Position numbers and translations under genes: made by a program
NCBI RefSeq assembly: GCF_001598055.1
Contig: NZ_CP014844.1
Coordinates: 1,664,947-1,728,946, forward strand
Reading direction: 5' to 3'
Length of the DNA: 64,000 nt
Source: Cupriavidus nantongensis
GTDB taxonomy: Bacteria > Pseudomonadota > Gammaproteobacteria > Burkholderiales > Burkholderiaceae
Notes under the pieces: generated by a model
Told to the model about the DNA's origin: nothing
Databases searched by the model: none
Seen by the model: only the letters and a program-made list of their open reading frames with translations
Part shown: piece after piece, positions 48,201 to 56,536 of the stretch
Layout of the letters: every line of letters starts with the position of its first letter
Position numbering within the stretch: position 1 is the first letter of the stretch

Positions 48201-48387
48201 GCTGATTGGCAAGGTCGATCAGTTGACGCGTGTGGTCGACATGCTGCGCACCCAACAGGCTCAGGAGTCGGCTGAGCAGGTCCGTGCCACGCGCGATGCA
48301 GGCGATCGCATGGCGAACGCTTCCGAGGACAGCGCCAAGTTGGCCGTTGAAACGAATCGCACCCGCAAGGGACCAGCACTATCATGA
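42202..48387 (+). CDS. Tail tape measure protein
   Basis: 2061 residues. N-terminal coiled coil (residues 1-180), tape-measure N domain (~190-360: VQKLIGAADEWTNLNNRLKL, ANETRQSLAGTAELYQRLAM, LRGEELNSVLEQAPALAQAI), a hydrophobic segment ~405-475, a second Gly-rich hydrophobic segment ~1046-1076 (GSIVPGLGTLIGGVIGGAI), long coiled coils, and a DUF4214-like domain ~1856-1944 (YKDLLGRTPDASGLDYW, YQDVMGRDADAAGLRFY). It sets tail length; at ~0.15 nm per residue, about 300 nm. The C-terminal DUF4214 is unusual. Confidence 0.92.
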   Translation: MSLDIAALGLKLDTTDVERGTRSLDAVAKAGDKAADALDQAGTRGSTGMRKVGSAAAEVDRQFGGFRRVSQDVSRQLGSVSTESASAQRQLEMLRRATDGNTAATKAQVAAAREMEKALATLNAQSSLQIKMAKDAAAAALQKANASAAETARMRESVKALQEQVSAMKQQQSTLPGLTAGIGGYVRALMAAVTVQKLIGAADEWTNLNNRLKLVTNGSAEFAQAQRSVISIANETRQSLAGTAELYQRLAMNQEQLGLSGERMSGVVSTISKAMVVSGTSAQGAQAALVQLGQAFAAGTLRGEELNSVLEQAPALAQAIAKGFGVTVGQLKKLGEEGKLTAQGLITALESQAGAVDQAFGKMDATVSQALEVLNNKFLEFVGNVDDATGASKMLADAILAIGNNLPAVVSGVSTLVGVGLVAWLSRSAAAAGGLVPLLAGVGAAARGAVMAMGPVGLMIGGLTLAIGGAVTAYKYFTNGAQEAEAAGVKMANNTANAMSQAVVSISNDVGRLVGTLDEVNKALGKKLELDPYEKYNAVLKEQTGLVDKQRFALKMLNEAEKGIGAYTTATAEDRAKAVAGWRNELQQTTAAIQPLDQKIAATRGVVSDSYVKDTNRMTDADKKRAAIAKEEAAYQAALNSASGDAVKLVEIEAKHKTGLAKIEEDFTKKTKAGNKVRAERNTLADSYLKSADEEIASLREQAAGTDKLSAAQKTIIKLEADLAGGKDKSIKLHESEIRQRIDLLRTLELEAIARAELKRVEDERYNASTASVDQLQQQLNALKLEYEAIGLTKEQTERLEAARLRDAAAVKRQQLAEAERTSTSASYIESLREEAELLEAIANQREANAGRQAIADQATQAADDWKRASDDINRSLTDALLRGFESGKGFAENFRDTLKNMFNTLVLRPVISAIMQPVAGLVQSGLSMLGLGGTSATGGGGLGAVSSGVNLLSAGRSVYSALQAGAVSLPGAIATPIAEMAGGDVLGNLIALKGAGTAGATPGVAALSSGLNFLGGTAAGYGVGSLISGQYSAIGGTQAWASGGGAAIGAAIGSIVPGLGTLIGGVIGGAIGGVVNRAFGMGPKEVQSAGIEGRFTGAGFSGGQYADFKQKGGWFRSDRYSSESKPFGDKEMAAIQTEFFGMVDILKGLNSVSNRWEMDSRLGMFDYSIRNDWRSEENRKKSWGDLSDALAENMIPGIAAFRKEGENLVQTALRLTDIFKSTNLVAEALGKNLDTAFGIGGIGGAGKREALVNAAGGVDNLNSIASAYMDAAFSDQEKVTYAAKQLGDQFAALGFSMPESTAQLREWIEQQDLSRENEAQHAVALMALTPAYKQLEDAMRGLNGTVTEVRTGIVDLENILLTDQQKQENRINSMREELDKLGLSSITTRDGLLEYARGLDRNTEAGEQAYQALVRVAPAFLEVEAAAAQAAAAAEEAAARTRELTDSYYSLFKSPEEQLGRLQDQLSAEFAKLGQALPMSAIAYTQLVDSIDTSTASGLRLKDGLMALAQQMSNFLQQMQAQGKQLGTGLSDLMAQQMVALENLRGRVASLSAEVQAAFTLRGNARSMLSQIGQALGQGGSTAGRKDQLWGMLQSGISPQQKLDLAGELMGLITQAQSPVDTSGYQADLSAAQEQQSAAQELMNAGKSLRDAGRQLRDYVSDLRTGDLSPLTNMEKLGQAQANYEATLAKARGGDQTAIGQLQGAASEYLNLARTVYASGEQYTQIFNSVTGSLDSLGAGLESQGAAQEAAAQQQLAVARQQADTAQQQLNAAQQQTGLSAQQVEELTRLQQFVQGIEAAADANYNDLTAKLAAELSALQALEQAMGLQSTVPGLLQGLPAEIAAQLAPLINTVAGGAQLATQLYKDLLGRTPDASGLDYWSQQFSTPGGQGINDFAWGAYEEQIKKAYQDVMGRDADAAGLRFYAEQMQGGKSIADIRSELEWAKAHGSHADGLASVPFDGYRAILHAGERVMTAQDNRVFSAIDWSQFGRGDGLLKALIGKVDQLTRVVDMLRTQQAQESAEQVRATRDAGDRMANASEDSAKLAVETNRTRKGPALS

Positions 48388-49895
48388 CGACGCAAGCGGA
48401 GTTCGAAACCTGGCTGAAGTCGAGCCATGGGCGCCGGACGGTACTGGTGGAAGCGGTGGCGCGGGTTGGTGTCACCGAGACCACCTTCTACATGACCAAC
48501 CGCGCCTACAATACGGGTGCGGCTGATGCGCCGGCCAACACCCACTACAGGCCGATCATTACCGGCGGCGTGACCTTCAATGAGGCCCTCAATGTGCTGG
48601 GCTTCGATGGTCCGGGGAGTAGCGCCGGCGCTGCGCGGTTCGCGACGGGCGCGTTCATCCTGCAGAACAGGGACGGCGCGTTGGATGGTTGGCTAGGCTA
48701 CGTCTGGGCAAATCGGGTTATCCGGGTGTACATGGGGGACCCGACCTGGTCCCGCGCCGACTTTTATCCGATCTTCAACGGCATCATCGATGACATCAAG
48801 CCGTCCGGGAGGGAAGCGCTGTCGCTGACGGTGACGGACAAGCTGCAGCGCCTTAATTCCCCAATATCGGAGGTAAAGATCGGAGGCGCCGGCATCGATA
48901 AGGACACGCTGCTGCCCGTCTGCTTCGGGGAGTGTCACAACGCCGAGCCTGTGCTGACCGCCGCGGCCACGCATGACTACGCTTTCCATGTCGGCCAGGC
49001 AGAGGTGATTAACGAGGCGCGGGATAACGGCGTGCCAGTGAACTTCTCGTCTACCTTGTTGGGGACTGGGAAGGTGCGATTGCTCCAGTCGCCAACCAAC
49101 GGCGGCACGATCACGCTTTCGGTGCAGGGGGACAAGTCCGGGGGCGTGTACACCGATCGCATTGGGCCGATCATCCAGCGCATAGTGACGGGCTTCGGCA
49201 AGGCAACGGAGCGCTTTCTCAATGCCGACCTTGATCTCGCAAACCTCACCGCGTTCAATGCGGCCAATCCTCAATGCGTCGGCCTGTACAGCCGAGATCG
49301 CGTGAACGTGCTGGAGGCATGCAACATCCTGGCCGCCAGTGTGGGCGCGCAAATCGCCATGTCGCGTGCTTCGCAATTGAGGATACACAAGGTGGAACTG
49401 CCGCCAAGCGGTGCGCCGCGCGACATCAAGCGATCCGACTATGAGCAGTTCAGCCTGAGCATCAAAGCACGCAGCTTGGTCCGCGGTGCCGTAAAGCTGG
49501 GGTACTGCCGGAACTGGGCAGTACAGAGCAATTTGCAAACGGGCATTCCCGAAGCGCACAAGGAGTTGTACGGCAAGGAATACTTGACTGCTACTGCGAC
49601 GGATGCCGGAACGATCGGCGACTGGAAGCTGGTGGGGGATCCGGAAGAGGAGGACACCCTGCTCAATATCGGCAGTGAGGCGCAGTCGGAGGCGAATCGC
49701 CGTCGCGATCTTTGGAAGGTGCCGCGCCACATCTACGAGGTCGTTTGCCTGCCGCACATGCTCACGCTTGAGCTCGGCCAGCCAGTGCGCCTGTTCGGCA
49801 ATCGCTTTGGGATGGAGGCGGGGAAGGTGGGCATGGTGACGGCGCTCGATTCGAATTGGCTTGATGGGCGTGTTCGTGTGGAGGTACTGGCGTAA
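48384..49895 (+). CDS. Tail tip / baseplate hub protein
   Basis: 503 residues, MTTQAEFETWLKSSHGRRTV. Beta-rich with YRPIITGGVTFNEALNVLGF, FYPIFNGIIDDIKPSGREAL and SLTVTDKLQRLNSPISEV, an ending with VVCLPHMLTLELGQPVRLFG. It follows the tape measure (4-bp overlap), so it should form the distal tail hub. The specific family is not recognised with confidence. No lambda-like M-L-K-I-J genes are found. Confidence 0.65.
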   Translation: MTTQAEFETWLKSSHGRRTVLVEAVARVGVTETTFYMTNRAYNTGAADAPANTHYRPIITGGVTFNEALNVLGFDGPGSSAGAARFATGAFILQNRDGALDGWLGYVWANRVIRVYMGDPTWSRADFYPIFNGIIDDIKPSGREALSLTVTDKLQRLNSPISEVKIGGAGIDKDTLLPVCFGECHNAEPVLTAAATHDYAFHVGQAEVINEARDNGVPVNFSSTLLGTGKVRLLQSPTNGGTITLSVQGDKSGGVYTDRIGPIIQRIVTGFGKATERFLNADLDLANLTAFNAANPQCVGLYSRDRVNVLEACNILAASVGAQIAMSRASQLRIHKVELPPSGAPRDIKRSDYEQFSLSIKARSLVRGAVKLGYCRNWAVQSNLQTGIPEAHKELYGKEYLTATATDAGTIGDWKLVGDPEEEDTLLNIGSEAQSEANRRRDLWKVPRHIYEVVCLPHMLTLELGQPVRLFGNRFGMEAGKVGMVTALDSNWLDGRVRVEVLA

Positions 49896-51244
49896 TGGCA
49901 GCAATCCGCAATGACCGCGATATTTCTATCCAGGGGGCGGCAACGCGAGTGAATCAAATCACGATTCCAGGCAACGTCACTGTGCCACCATCCAATCTCG
50001 GGCCGGGCCAAATCCCCGTTGGCGTGACTGTGCAGAGCGGCAGCGTTCAGGGCCTTGGCCAGCTTGCGCTGCAGAACACGGTGAACGGCTCCACCCAAGT
50101 CACCAACCTTGGTCTGCTCGCGTTTGCCAATACGCTTTACGCAAACCAGCTTGGCTCTGGGACGTTTCCGGTCGGGGTTATTTACGCGGGCACGGTGCTT
50201 CTGTCGCAACTGGGATCGGGGCAGTTACCTGTGGGTGTCGTCTATGCGGGCACCCTGAACGCCAACCAGATCAACGGTGGCGATTTCACTGGTAAGACAT
50301 TCACGGGCGGGAGCTTCGTCGGTGCTTTCTTCACCGGATCGACCGATATTTCGATTCCGGGTTCTGTGGCCCTGCGCACGAACTATGCGAAGTTCGAAGT
50401 GAGCGCGGTATTCGATAAAGGTCTCTATGTTGGAGACCCAGTCAACCAAGACAACTCGGCGGCTGGGCGTGAGGGCCTCCGGTGCCAGGTCGGCTACAAC
50501 GTGGAGTTGCTCGGCAGCTACATGACTCTCAATTCCCGCGATGCGGCAAACCGCGCCACTTTTTGGGCGGAGGCGTCTGGCAGCAACGGGAACAATCACG
50601 CCATCCGAGGCATTCGCCGAAACGTAAAAAACGGAACCATTCAATCGTCCGGCATTGTGGGACAAAACGGGGGCTTCGCTTTCTACGCTGAGACCTTCCA
50701 AGGCTCCACCGGCTATGGGCCATTCACGGCTGGACATGAGGCCTTGATCCCGAAGGAAACCGCCGCGGATGTTGGGATGGTTCTTGATGATGACGAGCTT
50801 ATCGCAGCGCGCGATCTCGGCAACACACTGCTGACGACCAAGCCGAGCAGCTCGGCTCGAAGCCCGCGCAGTGCGGGCGTGCTCGTCAGTAGGCGGCCGC
50901 TGCGGGATGGCGTGCCGGCGGCGCTGATCAAGGAGTACCGGGAAGAAGGGGAGGGAGAGGATAAAACAATAACGCCTGTTCTTGTCGATGAGTGGGATGA
51001 CCTATGTGAGCGCTATGACCTAGTGGTGATGAACGCGCTCGGTGACGGCCAGGTGCTCGCATGCGGTCGAAATGGCGACATCGAGGCAGGCGATTGGCTG
51101 TGCTCGAGCGACATGCCAGGCATCGCACAGCGTCAGGGAGACGACGTTTTCAGGAATTACACGCTTGCGAAGTCGCGGGTTGGCGTGACCTTCGACTATC
51201 CGGACCAGGTGAAGCTGGTTCCGCTTTTCTACAAATGCGGCTAG
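49895..51244 (+). CDS. Tail fibre/tip protein with G2-like C-terminal domain
   Basis: 449 residues. N-terminal ~150 residues carry short repeats (GLGQLALQNTVNGSTQVTNL, GSGTFPVGVIYAGT, GSGQLPVGVVYAGT), typical of fibrous phage proteins. The C-terminus has GRNGDIEAGDWLCSSDMPGI, followed by a gene end like that of the peptidase G2 autoproteolytic (IMC) domain of tail fibres. A self-cleaving maturation domain is inferred; catalytic residues could not be verified. Confidence 0.65.
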   Translation: MAAIRNDRDISIQGAATRVNQITIPGNVTVPPSNLGPGQIPVGVTVQSGSVQGLGQLALQNTVNGSTQVTNLGLLAFANTLYANQLGSGTFPVGVIYAGTVLLSQLGSGQLPVGVVYAGTLNANQINGGDFTGKTFTGGSFVGAFFTGSTDISIPGSVALRTNYAKFEVSAVFDKGLYVGDPVNQDNSAAGREGLRCQVGYNVELLGSYMTLNSRDAANRATFWAEASGSNGNNHAIRGIRRNVKNGTIQSSGIVGQNGGFAFYAETFQGSTGYGPFTAGHEALIPKETAADVGMVLDDDELIAARDLGNTLLTTKPSSSARSPRSAGVLVSRRPLRDGVPAALIKEYREEGEGEDKTITPVLVDEWDDLCERYDLVVMNALGDGQVLACGRNGDIEAGDWLCSSDMPGIAQRQGDDVFRNYTLAKSRVGVTFDYPDQVKLVPLFYKCG

Positions 51245-51253
51245 GAGGCCCAC

Positions 51254-51502
51254 ATGCCACGTATCAGCATTCCGATGCAGTTCACCGTTCAGCTTGACAA
51301 TCCGGTCCAGCCGGCAGCCTACGGCTCCGCAGCGATCATGACTGTGGCGAGCGTCATGGTTGACCAGAACGGGAAGGCGGTCAGCCAGCCTGCCCCTTCC
51401 CAGTTCCCCGCGGAGCCCGAGGACATTACGCCTGAGTTGCTGGCTGCGCTAAATGCGAAGCTGGCCGTGCTTGGCCTGAAGCTGGAGCGCCTGGATGCCT
51501 AA
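51254..51502 (+). CDS. Small tail-module protein
   Basis: 82 residues, MPRISIPMQFTVQLDNPVQP. Beta start and a C-terminal helix (ELLAALNAKLAVLGLKLERL). Overlaps the next gene by 8 bp. Probably structural or an assembly factor in the tail tip; not recognised. Confidence 0.55.
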   Translation: MPRISIPMQFTVQLDNPVQPAAYGSAAIMTVASVMVDQNGKAVSQPAPSQFPAEPEDITPELLAALNAKLAVLGLKLERLDA

Positions 51503-52328
51503 CCTGCGCGTCATCCACGACAACGCGGTGGATCGAGGCACGGTAACGGCGAGCAGTACGGCAGCCGGCTATCCGGCATCAAACCTGTTGACGGATCGCA
51601 AGGTGGAAGTCCATCGGAGCACCGGAACGAGCGTCACCTACAAGGTGACTTGGCCGAGCCTGGAGACCGTTGGGATGATGGCCCTGCCATCTTCCAACGC
51701 CAGTGAGACAGCCACGGTCCGCATGCGCGCGTGGGATGCGGAGGTCGGTGGATCGCTACTGGCCGATACCGGGACGATCTATGCGGCGCCGGGCGCCGAT
51801 CTGGGGATGTGGGATTGGGAGATGCCGCTCAATTCCAACGCCGCGCTGTATGGAGGCGACGTGAAGGCGACAGCTTATTTCGCCGACCATGTAGCTGCGC
51901 GCCGCGTGGAGATCGAGGTGATCGATCTCGACAATCCGGCCGGCTACATCGATCAGGCGCGGCTGGTGGTCGGCCAGTACTGGGAGCCGGAGCACAACGC
52001 GGAGCTGGGCAGCGCGCGCGTCAGCGTTATCGACACCAGCAAGGTGAGTCGCGCCGATTCGGGTGATCCTGTGGTGGACCGCGGCACGCTACATAGTGCG
52101 CTCGCGTTCGATATGACGTGGCTTGATCCTGAGGACCGTGCACGCCTCGCGCACATCCTGCGCGGCTGCGGGCTGTATCGCCCGCTCTTCATCAGCATCT
52201 ATCCGGAGAGCGAAGATGTGCTGACCGAGCAGGATTGCATGATCTATGGCCGCATCAAGGCAATGCCGGCGCTCACGCATGCCCGGCTCGGCTTGTTCGC
52301 GTCGCAACTGGAAATTGAGGGCTGGTAA
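51495..52328 (+). CDS. Tail tip protein with beta-sandwich fold
   Basis: 277 residues, MPNLRVIHDNAVDRGTVTAS. TAAGYPASNLLTDRKVEVHR is reminiscent of the start of discoidin-like galactose-binding domains (ASNLLTD), and residues 90-165 are beta-rich. Such folds in phage tails often mediate protein or sugar contacts. It overlaps the fibre gene by 1 bp. Role inferred. Confidence 0.6.
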   Translation: MPNLRVIHDNAVDRGTVTASSTAAGYPASNLLTDRKVEVHRSTGTSVTYKVTWPSLETVGMMALPSSNASETATVRMRAWDAEVGGSLLADTGTIYAAPGADLGMWDWEMPLNSNAALYGGDVKATAYFADHVAARRVEIEVIDLDNPAGYIDQARLVVGQYWEPEHNAELGSARVSVIDTSKVSRADSGDPVVDRGTLHSALAFDMTWLDPEDRARLAHILRGCGLYRPLFISIYPESEDVLTEQDCMIYGRIKAMPALTHARLGLFASQLEIEGW

Positions 52329-54703
52329 TGGCTACGGAGTTCTATACCAAGCAGAAAGGCCCGGACGCGGTCAAGAAGCTGAATCAGCTCTGGGATCGCG
52401 TGACGGAGCAAATTGCCGGCACCAGTGGCACGGTCCTGACAATTGGCGCCGGCGCCAAGGTACTGCTTACGCAGGCCAGCAAGCAGTTTGCCGTCGGCAT
52501 GCCGGTGCGTATCACACGCACGAGCGACGTCACGCAGTGGATGGATGGTCAGGTGTCGGCCTACGACGCCGAGACTGGCGATATGTCGGTCCTGGTTGCT
52601 GCCACCTCCGGCGCAGGGACGTTCTCCAACTGGACGATCAGCCTGTCCGGCCAGAGTGGGCCGGCCGGAGCCGTCGGCGATAAGGGTTGGAGCCCGGTGA
52701 TCGCGGTGATCGTCGACGGCGCACGCCGCGTCATGCGCGTGATTGACTGGGCCGGTGGGCAGGGCGTCAAGCCGTCATCCGGGGCCTACGTCGGCGCCGC
52801 GGGCCTGGTGGCCCATATCGCGCAGGCTGTGGATATTCGGGGCCCGCAGGGCGACGTCACGGCTGCCCTAGAGGCGTTGCGCGAACAGGTGGAGCTCGAT
52901 GCGCAGGCCGCAGCGGATGCCGCACTGGCTGCTGGCCAATCCGCCCAACTGGCTGGTCAGCGTGCACAGGCCGCCGATGAGGCAGCCGGTGCAGCGGCCG
53001 CCAGTGCCTCGTCTGCTGGCGACAAAGCGGATGAGGCGGCCGCCAGCGCGGAAACGGCCGCGGCGAGGCGCGACGAAGCGGTCCAGGCAGCCACGGATGC
53101 CGGGCAGGCGAGGGCAGATGCTGATACCGCGCGCGACCAGGCAGTTGCGGCAAAGGGTGATGCGGTTGCGGCAAAGGGCCAAGCCGAGGCGGCGCGGGAC
53201 GCCGCGCAGAACTACGCGGCGGCACTGGCGGGATCCTCGGTGACGCCGCTGGTTCCAGGTGCCGGCCCTGCGGTGTTCGCCACCCAGGCGGGCAAGGCTT
53301 GGACTCTTGGCCAGCGCCTGCGCGCGGCGAGCGACGACGGGTCCGTGTTCGTCGAAGGGCCGGTCTCCGCCTACGCCGGCACGAGCCTGACTCTGGCGGT
53401 GGAGTACTTCGTGGGCGCAGTCGAGCATGCCGACTGGAACATCGCTCTGGTCGGGGGGCGCGGTGCACAGGGTGTCCCAGGCCTGGTCTCGCGTGGCCCA
53501 TGGGCGGCGGCGGCGGCCTACGCCGTCGGGGATCTCGCCACAGACGACGGTGCCACCTGGGAGCGCATCGTGGCAGGTACCACGCCAACGAACCCGGCCG
53601 CGGATCCCGTCAACTGGCGGGTATTCGCTCGGCGCGGGATCGACGGCTCCGGGTCAGTGGTGTCGGTTCAAGGCATTGCGCCGGACGGCGGTGGCGACGT
53701 CACGCTGCCCGAGGCGACTGCCGCTGCAGCTGGCCTGATGCCCGCGGCGGACAAAGGCAAGCTCGATGGCGTGGCCGCGGGGGCGACGGCCAACGCGGCG
53801 GATTCGCACCTACTGGATCGAGCAAATCACACCGGAGAGGAGCCGATCAGCGCGGTGAGTGGATTGCAGGCCGCGCTGGACGGCAAGATCCCGCTCGCGG
53901 AGAAGGGTGCAGTCGGTGGCGTTGCAACGCTTGATGGCGGCGGCAAGGTGCCTGCGGCGCAGCTGCCAAGCTTCGTGGATGATGTCCTCGAGTACGCCAG
54001 TCAAGCCGCATTTCCGGCCGTCGGTGAGAGCGGAAGAATCTATGTTGCGCTGGACACGAACAAGACCTATCGCTGGTCTGGATCCGCCTACGTCGAGATC
54101 AGTGCGAGTCCGGGCAGCACAGATGCGGTCCCCGAAGGGGCGATGAACCAGTACTTCACAGCCGCACGCGTGCGCGCCGCTGTGTTGACCGGACTGTCGA
54201 CGGCGGTCAACGCTGCAATAGCGGCGACCGACACAATGCTGGCGGCGCTGGGAAAACTGCAGCGGCAGATCACCGACAACGCGGCGGCTGCCGCGAACGC
54301 GAGCAACCTGACCAGCGGCTCGCTGGATGATGCGCGACTGCCGTCGGTGATGACCGGGAAGCAGCTGACGAGCATGAGTGAGACGTCGACCTCGCCGGCT
54401 ATCAGCGGCGGGACGCTGGTGCTTGACTGCAGCGCTGGCAACCAGTTCACGGTCTCGCTGAACGCCAACATCACCACGCTGACAATCGCGAATCCGCCGG
54501 CGGCTGGTAAGAGTTACGCCATGGACCTGGAATTCGTTGCAGATGGCACTGCGCGCACGATTGCGTGGCCAGGTACCGTGAAGTGGCCGGGGGGCACGTC
54601 CCCTTCACTCACTGCAGCCAACGGCAAGGCAGATGTGTTCGTGCTGCGCACACGTGATGGTGGCGCAACCTGGCGCGCCTTCAAGGCAGGGCAGAACTCA
54701 TGA
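52328..54703 (+). CDS. Tail fibre protein
   Basis: 791 residues, MATEFYTKQKGPDAVKKLNQ. Residues ~180-300 are an Ala-rich triple coiled coil (AAADAALAAGQSAQLAGQRA, KADEAAASAETAAARRDEAV); then repeated small beta modules with GAQGVPGLVSRGPWAAAAAY and SGRIYVALDTNKTYRWSGSA; C-terminal QFTVSLNANITTLTIANPPA. The arrangement is that of a trimeric receptor-binding fibre shaft. Stop overlaps the next ATG (ATGA). Confidence 0.8.
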   Translation: MATEFYTKQKGPDAVKKLNQLWDRVTEQIAGTSGTVLTIGAGAKVLLTQASKQFAVGMPVRITRTSDVTQWMDGQVSAYDAETGDMSVLVAATSGAGTFSNWTISLSGQSGPAGAVGDKGWSPVIAVIVDGARRVMRVIDWAGGQGVKPSSGAYVGAAGLVAHIAQAVDIRGPQGDVTAALEALREQVELDAQAAADAALAAGQSAQLAGQRAQAADEAAGAAAASASSAGDKADEAAASAETAAARRDEAVQAATDAGQARADADTARDQAVAAKGDAVAAKGQAEAARDAAQNYAAALAGSSVTPLVPGAGPAVFATQAGKAWTLGQRLRAASDDGSVFVEGPVSAYAGTSLTLAVEYFVGAVEHADWNIALVGGRGAQGVPGLVSRGPWAAAAAYAVGDLATDDGATWERIVAGTTPTNPAADPVNWRVFARRGIDGSGSVVSVQGIAPDGGGDVTLPEATAAAAGLMPAADKGKLDGVAAGATANAADSHLLDRANHTGEEPISAVSGLQAALDGKIPLAEKGAVGGVATLDGGGKVPAAQLPSFVDDVLEYASQAAFPAVGESGRIYVALDTNKTYRWSGSAYVEISASPGSTDAVPEGAMNQYFTAARVRAAVLTGLSTAVNAAIAATDTMLAALGKLQRQITDNAAAAANASNLTSGSLDDARLPSVMTGKQLTSMSETSTSPAISGGTLVLDCSAGNQFTVSLNANITTLTIANPPAAGKSYAMDLEFVADGTARTIAWPGTVKWPGGTSPSLTAANGKADVFVLRTRDGGATWRAFKAGQNS

Positions 54704-55464
54704 GTACGAAGATGCTGATGATGTGTGGCGCGCAAGAAGCTGCGCCAAGCCAGGTGGTCTTCGAATCCACCACAACGGGCGGCTTTGATGGTTATAGCTG
54801 GACCGTCCCGGATGGTGTCACGCATGTTTGCGTTGCAGCTGTGTCGCCTGGGGGTAATGGGGGTGATTGGGGCGGCTCGACTGCGACAGGAGGCAAAGGT
54901 GGCGATTTTGGCTGGGCAAACGAAATCCCTGTTACTCCAGGCACAAAGATCATTGTCCAATTTTCATCCAGTGGGGCGCAGATCTACAGTCGCGTCTCGC
55001 TGCCGAACGGTGCTGGCGATCTCTACGTGTATGCGGGGCGGGCGAGCGTTAAATCGGGAGCGTTCAGTTCGGCCACGGTCTACAGCGGCGGCAGCAGTGC
55101 CTCGTACTCGTTCGGTGGTGGAGGCGGAGGCGCAGGTGGCTACACAGGTGCAGGCGGCGACGGACAGGGTAGCGGCAGCGGTACGGCGGGCGGGGGCGGC
55201 GCCGGAGGCGGAGGCGGGGGCGGGGATGGGGGAGGTGGCGTCGCCTTGAGAGGCCAAGGGCCGAACGGCACCTATTCAAGTGGTTTGCCCGGTGGAGGCG
55301 GGTCCGGCGGATCCGCTGGCATCGGCAAGAACGGCGGCAACTACGGTGGGGGCGGCGCTGGAGGTCGCAGCGGCAGCACGGATGGCGGTGTCGGTGGCAA
55401 GGGCGCTGTGCGCATCCTGTGGGGAGGTGGGCGCTCCTATCCAAATAACGCTGCGGACCTTTGA
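54700..55464 (+). CDS. Glycine-rich receptor-binding adhesin
   Basis: 254 residues, MSTKMLMMCGAQEAAPSQVV. An N-terminal ~120-residue attachment region is followed by a Gly-rich domain (~140-245: SFGGGGGGAGG, TAGGGGAGGGGG, NYGGGGAGG) and a short tail (VGGKGAVRILWGGGRS). This resembles the polyglycine-helix sandwich of T-even gp38 adhesins and related fibre tips. It sits directly behind the fibre gene and would determine host range. Confidence 0.65.
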   Translation: MSTKMLMMCGAQEAAPSQVVFESTTTGGFDGYSWTVPDGVTHVCVAAVSPGGNGGDWGGSTATGGKGGDFGWANEIPVTPGTKIIVQFSSSGAQIYSRVSLPNGAGDLYVYAGRASVKSGAFSSATVYSGGSSASYSFGGGGGGAGGYTGAGGDGQGSGSGTAGGGGAGGGGGGGDGGGGVALRGQGPNGTYSSGLPGGGGSGGSAGIGKNGGNYGGGGAGGRSGSTDGGVGGKGAVRILWGGGRSYPNNAADL

Positions 55465-55473
55465 GGACACGAC

Positions 55474-56097
55474 ATGCACTATGTGAAGATTGAAAACGGC
55501 CAACCGGCCGGCCCAATCATTAATCAGCACCAACTTCGACAACAGCTGCCGGCGGGAATCTCGTTTCCAGTGGTGATTCCGGGCGAGCTGGCGGCCGAGT
55601 ATGGTTTTGCTCCGGCGATGGATATGGCAAAGCCCACCGTCGGACTGCTCGAGTCCGTCCAGGATGCCGGCTTCAAGCTGGTTGACAGTACCTATTACCA
55701 GACTTGGTCGATCGCCATGGTTGGCTCACTGGAGGCGGCGCAGGCCATCGCCATCGAGGCGATCGAAGCGCTGGCCAAGAGCAAGCGCGATGCAGTGGTT
55801 TCCAACTACAGCCCGGCAGAGATGGCATCTTGGGGCATCAAGCGTTGGGAGGCGGTCACGTATCAGGATACACAAGACCCAAGCCGATCGCCGAATCTGG
55901 CGATGGAGGCGCAGGTGCGAGACATACCCTTGGTCGAGCTGGTGGCGAAGGTGTTGTCCAAAGCGGCGGCCTTGTCCAAACTTGAAGCCCGCATTGCGGG
56001 CACGTGTGGGCGAAAGCAGGACGCGGTGCGCGGTTGCACAAGCGTCGCGGAAGTCAAGGCACTTTGCGACGAGATTGAGGTGGGCTGGCCGGTGTGA
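55474..56097 (+). CDS. Tail fibre assembly-like protein
   Basis: 207 residues, MHYVKIENGQPAGPIINQHQ. Ser-Lys-Arg-rich helices with AIEALAKSKRDAVVSNYSPA and EMASWGIKRWEAVTYQDTQD, then VAEVKALCDEIEVGWPV, resemble the DUF4376-type fibre chaperone or cap proteins. Placed behind the adhesin gene as expected. The 3' 44 bp overlap a leftward gene. Confidence 0.65.
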   Translation: MHYVKIENGQPAGPIINQHQLRQQLPAGISFPVVIPGELAAEYGFAPAMDMAKPTVGLLESVQDAGFKLVDSTYYQTWSIAMVGSLEAAQAIAIEAIEALAKSKRDAVVSNYSPAEMASWGIKRWEAVTYQDTQDPSRSPNLAMEAQVRDIPLVELVAKVLSKAAALSKLEARIAGTCGRKQDAVRGCTSVAEVKALCDEIEVGWPV

Positions 56098-56281
56098 GCT
56101 GGCGCTCGCAGCCGTTCTCCTCACAACTGTGGTCCCACAACATCCGGTGCACTGCGGAAAGCGCGGCCTGTTGTGTCGGGTATGGGGTATTAAATACCAG
56201 GGTGTAACCTCGGATGGGCCATTCGACGATCCAACCATTCGGCGTCCTTATCGCCTTCGCGTTTCGGAAGCTCTTTCTCAC
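56054..56281 (-). CDS. Leftward small accessory protein
   Basis: 75 residues from GTG 56281, MRKSFRNAKAIRTPNGWIVE (GGAG about 11 nt upstream). Compact sequence with GYTLVFNTPYPTQQAALSAV, like small phage proteins of unknown function. Opposite to the late operon, with a CRP-like palindrome about 255 bp upstream, so it may be expressed in the lysogen. Overlaps the fibre-assembly gene tail to tail. Confidence 0.5.
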   Translation of the reverse strand: MRKSFRNAKAIRTPNGWIVEWPIRGYTLVFNTPYPTQQAALSAVHRMLWDHSCEENGCERQLTPASPPQSRRKVP

Positions 56282-56536
56282 GTCCGTGTTGCTCCAATTC
56301 CTGCTGCCGTGTCTGCATGGGAGCAGTTTCGGCGCGAGGTATTACGGCACGCCATAGGTAACTGCTGGAATTGTCACCAAGGAATTGGAGAGGTAATCTC
56401 GCGAGCTGGTGTTGACGCCGACCACGACTAGCCTACAAAGAGCCAGGCAGCCGGGGGGAAGGAAGCCTGGCATTCGGGCAAAGCTCGAGGAGAGGACCCC
56501 GAACGCACTGACTGTAGTCCGACAGCCATAAGTTTC

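Noticed and set aside
55601..56431. 276-codon frame with a C-terminal CxxCH (possible haem site)
   Set aside because: Mostly out of frame with the fibre-assembly gene; the unique end has no start codon or ribosome-binding site.
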